Origin: an uncultured Rhizobiaceae group bacterium
Lineage (GTDB): Bacteria; Pseudomonadota; Alphaproteobacteria; Rhizobiales; Rhizobiaceae
DNA: 7,234 nucleotides
Assembly: GCA_937923355.1 (NCBI GenBank)
Contig: CALAIO010000249.1
Span: 1-7,234 of the forward strand
Reading direction: 5' to 3'
Shown here: positions 6,083 to 7,234 of the stretch, piece by piece
Layout of the letters: each line of letters opens with the position of its first letter
Position numbering within the stretch: position 1 is the first letter of the stretch
Translations under genes and position numbers: made by a program
Notes under the pieces: generated by a model
Seen by the model: the letters and a program-made list of their open reading frames with translations, nothing else
What the model was told of the DNA's origin: nothing
The model's database searches: none

Positions 6083-6799
6083 CTATGTACCAGCTAACTT
6101 TAATTCAATTTCGCCCTCATGCAAAAAGCAAGTTTTGTCAAAAAGATTTAAATCAATTGGATTGGGTAATCGTATATCGCACAATCCGGGCATGCGGCTT
6201 CCTTTCAAATCGAATGTACGATCGACCTGAGATATTATCATAATAATCCAGCCCATGGCTTTTGCGTATTGTCTTAGTTTGCTTACTTGTGAAATCAAAT
6301 TTGGATTGCTTCGCTTTTGATCCAATATCTGCAAATAATCTATGACTGCTATCATATTATGATGCGTTTCACTTAACCTCTCTATTATATAGTCAGCACA
6401 AATATCGTCCGAAGTATCAATAACTACGGAATTAGAAGTAATTTTATAATCAGTACTAAATTCGTCTAATTTCTCAAGAACATGGCTTTCATTGTAATCT
6501 AGTGTAAAAAACAATCCTGTTCGACCATGCTTTGATGCCAAGAGAGCTATTTCCATACCGAGAAGTGTTTTACCCTGGCCGGGCCTGGCACCCAATAACA
6601 CCATGTCTCCAGCGTTCAAACTATCCAGGATTCGACCAGCTGGAGATAGCGCTGAATATGACGATGCCAAATGACTCCAAGTTCTAAAGCCATCCTTTAT
6701 TGCTATGCGATTAAGCGCCTCGTGCAATGGTATCTTACTTTCACGCGATAACAGTTTAGCTCGGCGTTTTAGTTGATAAATAGGTGCAGATAATTTCAT
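6083..6799 (-). CDS. Short DnaB-like RecA-fold ATPase with N-terminal helical module
   Basis: The 238-aa protein contains the ATPase core of replicative DnaB helicases without DnaB's N-terminal dimerisation domain; full DnaB is roughly 450-500 aa. Walker A is GARPGQGKT (70-78, Lys77). Walker B is MIAVIDYLQIL (149-159, Asp154), with the DYLQ signature of DnaB. The motif IIMIISQVDRTFD (185-197) matches the DnaB 'SQL-x-R' strand with its arginine (Arg194). The conserved Glu of DnaB's 'SLEM' motif appears here as Asp101 in FFTLDY. Residues 1-46 form a basic helical module (SAPIYQLKRRAKLLS, then IPLHEALNRIAIKDGFRTWSHLA). It resembles the 'hold-ALE-x-IA-x-GF-x-x-W' helical motif seen at the N-terminus of some glyoxalase-superfamily proteins; I make that comparison from memory. 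A GGAGG 6 nt upstream and an in-frame TAG just before it fix the start. Similar genes are often annotated 'DNA helicase', but unwinding activity is unproven. Confidence 0.88.
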   Translation of the reverse strand: MKLSAPIYQLKRRAKLLSRESKIPLHEALNRIAIKDGFRTWSHLASSYSALSPAGRILDSLNAGDMVLLGARPGQGKTLLGMEIALLASKHGRTGLFFTLDYNESHVLEKLDEFSTDYKITSNSVVIDTSDDICADYIIERLSETHHNMIAVIDYLQILDQKRSNPNLISQVSKLRQYAKAMGWIIMIISQVDRTFDLKGSRMPGLCDIRLPNPIDLNLFDKTCFLHEGEIELKLAGT

Positions 6800-6805
6800 G
6801 TAGAA

Positions 6806-6810
6806 CCTCC
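6806..6810 (-). promoter_or_regulatory. Strong ribosome binding site of the DnaB-like ATPase gene
   Basis: On the minus strand, GGAGG (within GAGGAGG, 6806-6812) lies 6 nt before the ATG at 6797-6799. It is the best Shine-Dalgarno sequence of any gene in the window, and it decides the start together with the in-frame stop immediately upstream. Confidence 0.88.
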
Positions 6811-6947
6811 TCTATCGAACAATATCCGCAGTCCCTCCTTATGCGTAAGCTCGAATTGAGTGGGTCGCAATGAATTGGCTCTGCATGATTTATGCTGCCC
6901 CAGTGGAGGGAGGGATGCCTGAGCAGGCTATAAGAAAATCTTAATAG
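6811..6947. other. Upstream region of the ATPase gene with short-ORF and Shine-Dalgarno-like signals
   Basis: This stretch between the terminator and the ATPase gene should contain the promoter for the minus-strand gene pair, but I find no convincing -35/-10 match. It does hold a 15-codon minus-strand ORF (6839-6886, ATG to TAA, MQSQFIATHSIRAYA) and a second Shine-Dalgarno-like AAGGAGG at its end (6834-6840). A plus-strand GGAGG at 6905-6909 lies 5 nt before a 9-codon ORF (6915-6944). A dyad, GCCTG-AG-CAGGC, lies at 6917-6928. Any of these could be chance; none has independent support. Confidence 0.3.
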
Positions 6948-6979
6948 AAAAACTTACCTTCATCAAGATGGAAGGAAGT
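6948..6979 (-). terminator. Intrinsic terminator after the right-edge gene
   Basis: On the minus strand, starting 27 nt after the stop at 7006-7008, the arms ACTT-CCTT-C-CAT and ATG-AAGG-T-AAGT pair around a CTTG loop, one of the stable RNA tetraloops. A run of five T follows. There is one unpaired base on each side. Position, loop type and T-run all fit a Rho-independent terminator for the gene entering from the right. On the plus strand the T-run is missing, so it should act in one direction only. Confidence 0.75.
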
Positions 6980-7005
6980 AATACTAATTTTATCTAATCA
7001 GCCAA

Positions 7006-7234
7006 TTAATCCTGTCTGGTTTGATCCAGCAAGCGTTTGCACTCTAAAAGCTCGTGCAGGGTTGATTGCAGGACTTTTAGATCATCTGCGGCTAATGCTG
7101 AGCCCTCTTCATTGGTATTGTCGCCTGATTTTCCACGCCCTGTTATGCGGCCGATCAGGCCTTTGCCTTTGGCTGGCTTGGCTTGTGCAAATTCTGCAAC
7201 GTCGACAGCCTCTTGTTGGGTAACATGTTCTGGT
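7006..7234 (-). CDS. C-terminal end of an unrecognised protein (runs off right edge)
   Basis: On the minus strand one frame is open from the right edge for 75 codons to a TAA at 7006-7008. The peptide begins PEHVTQQEAVDVAEFAQAKP, continues through a basic glycine-rich stretch with LIGRITGRGKS, and ends in a probable helix, ADDLKVLQSTLHELLECKRLLDQ. The other minus-strand frame I read in full has a stop codon partway and an unlikely Cys/Arg-rich composition, and the terminator lies where expected after this stop; both support a real gene. The composition (polar linker, then a charged helix with heptad-like leucines) suggests a flexible tail ending in a coiled coil. I recognise no domain and assign no function. 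Confidence 0.7.
   Translation of the reverse strand, partial: PEHVTQQEAVDVAEFAQAKPAKGKGLIGRITGRGKSGDNTNEEGSALAADDLKVLQSTLHELLECKRLLDQTRQD

Noticed and set aside
6803..6820. Two GAAC copies before the ATPase gene, as in the alphaproteobacterial LexA (SOS) box
   Set aside because: The copies are separated by 10 nt, whereas the known alphaproteobacterial box needs 7, so an SOS site is not supported.

Overview
The window looks like part of an alphaproteobacterial chromosome, most likely Hyphomicrobiales (Rhizobiales) or a close relative. Three things suggest this: the compact polysaccharide-export lipoprotein, the style of the glycan genes, and a short DnaB-like ATPase of a type I associate with that group. 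The sequence is moderately AT-rich, and the ATPase/GNAT region looks more AT-rich than the glycan genes. Assignment below class level is inference.

Left part (1-5465): a Wzy-type surface-polysaccharide locus. At the left edge, the N-terminal 172 codons of a Wzz/Wzc-like (ExoP-type) chain-length and export protein run leftward. A 245-bp divergent spacer (517-761) separates it from a rightward gene group: a small outer-membrane polysaccharide export (OPX/Wza-like) lipoprotein, a GT4 glycosyltransferase, a polyisoprenyl-phosphate hexose-1-phosphate transferase (WcaJ family), and a Wzy/O-antigen-ligase family membrane protein. Together they would start a repeat unit on undecaprenyl phosphate, extend it, polymerise it and export it. 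No flippase (Wzx) is visible, so the locus must continue to the left or rely on genes elsewhere. A unipolar adhesin or holdfast-like role is possible but not shown.

Middle (5485-5610): a complete tRNA-Pro(GGG) gene with encoded CCA on the minus strand, tail-to-tail with the glycan operon and only 19 bp away, with its own likely promoter.

Right part (5611-6799): a minus-strand gene pair, a 238-aa orphan DnaB/RecA-fold ATPase followed after 1 bp by a GNAT acetyltransferase. Upstream lie a spacer with several short-ORF and Shine-Dalgarno-like signals, a good intrinsic terminator (6948-6979) and the last 75 codons of an unrecognised minus-strand gene running off the right edge.

I see no CRISPR array, insertion sequence, rRNA or integrase. 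The least-explained item is the orphan ATPase with its N-terminal helical module and its coupling to an acetyltransferase.
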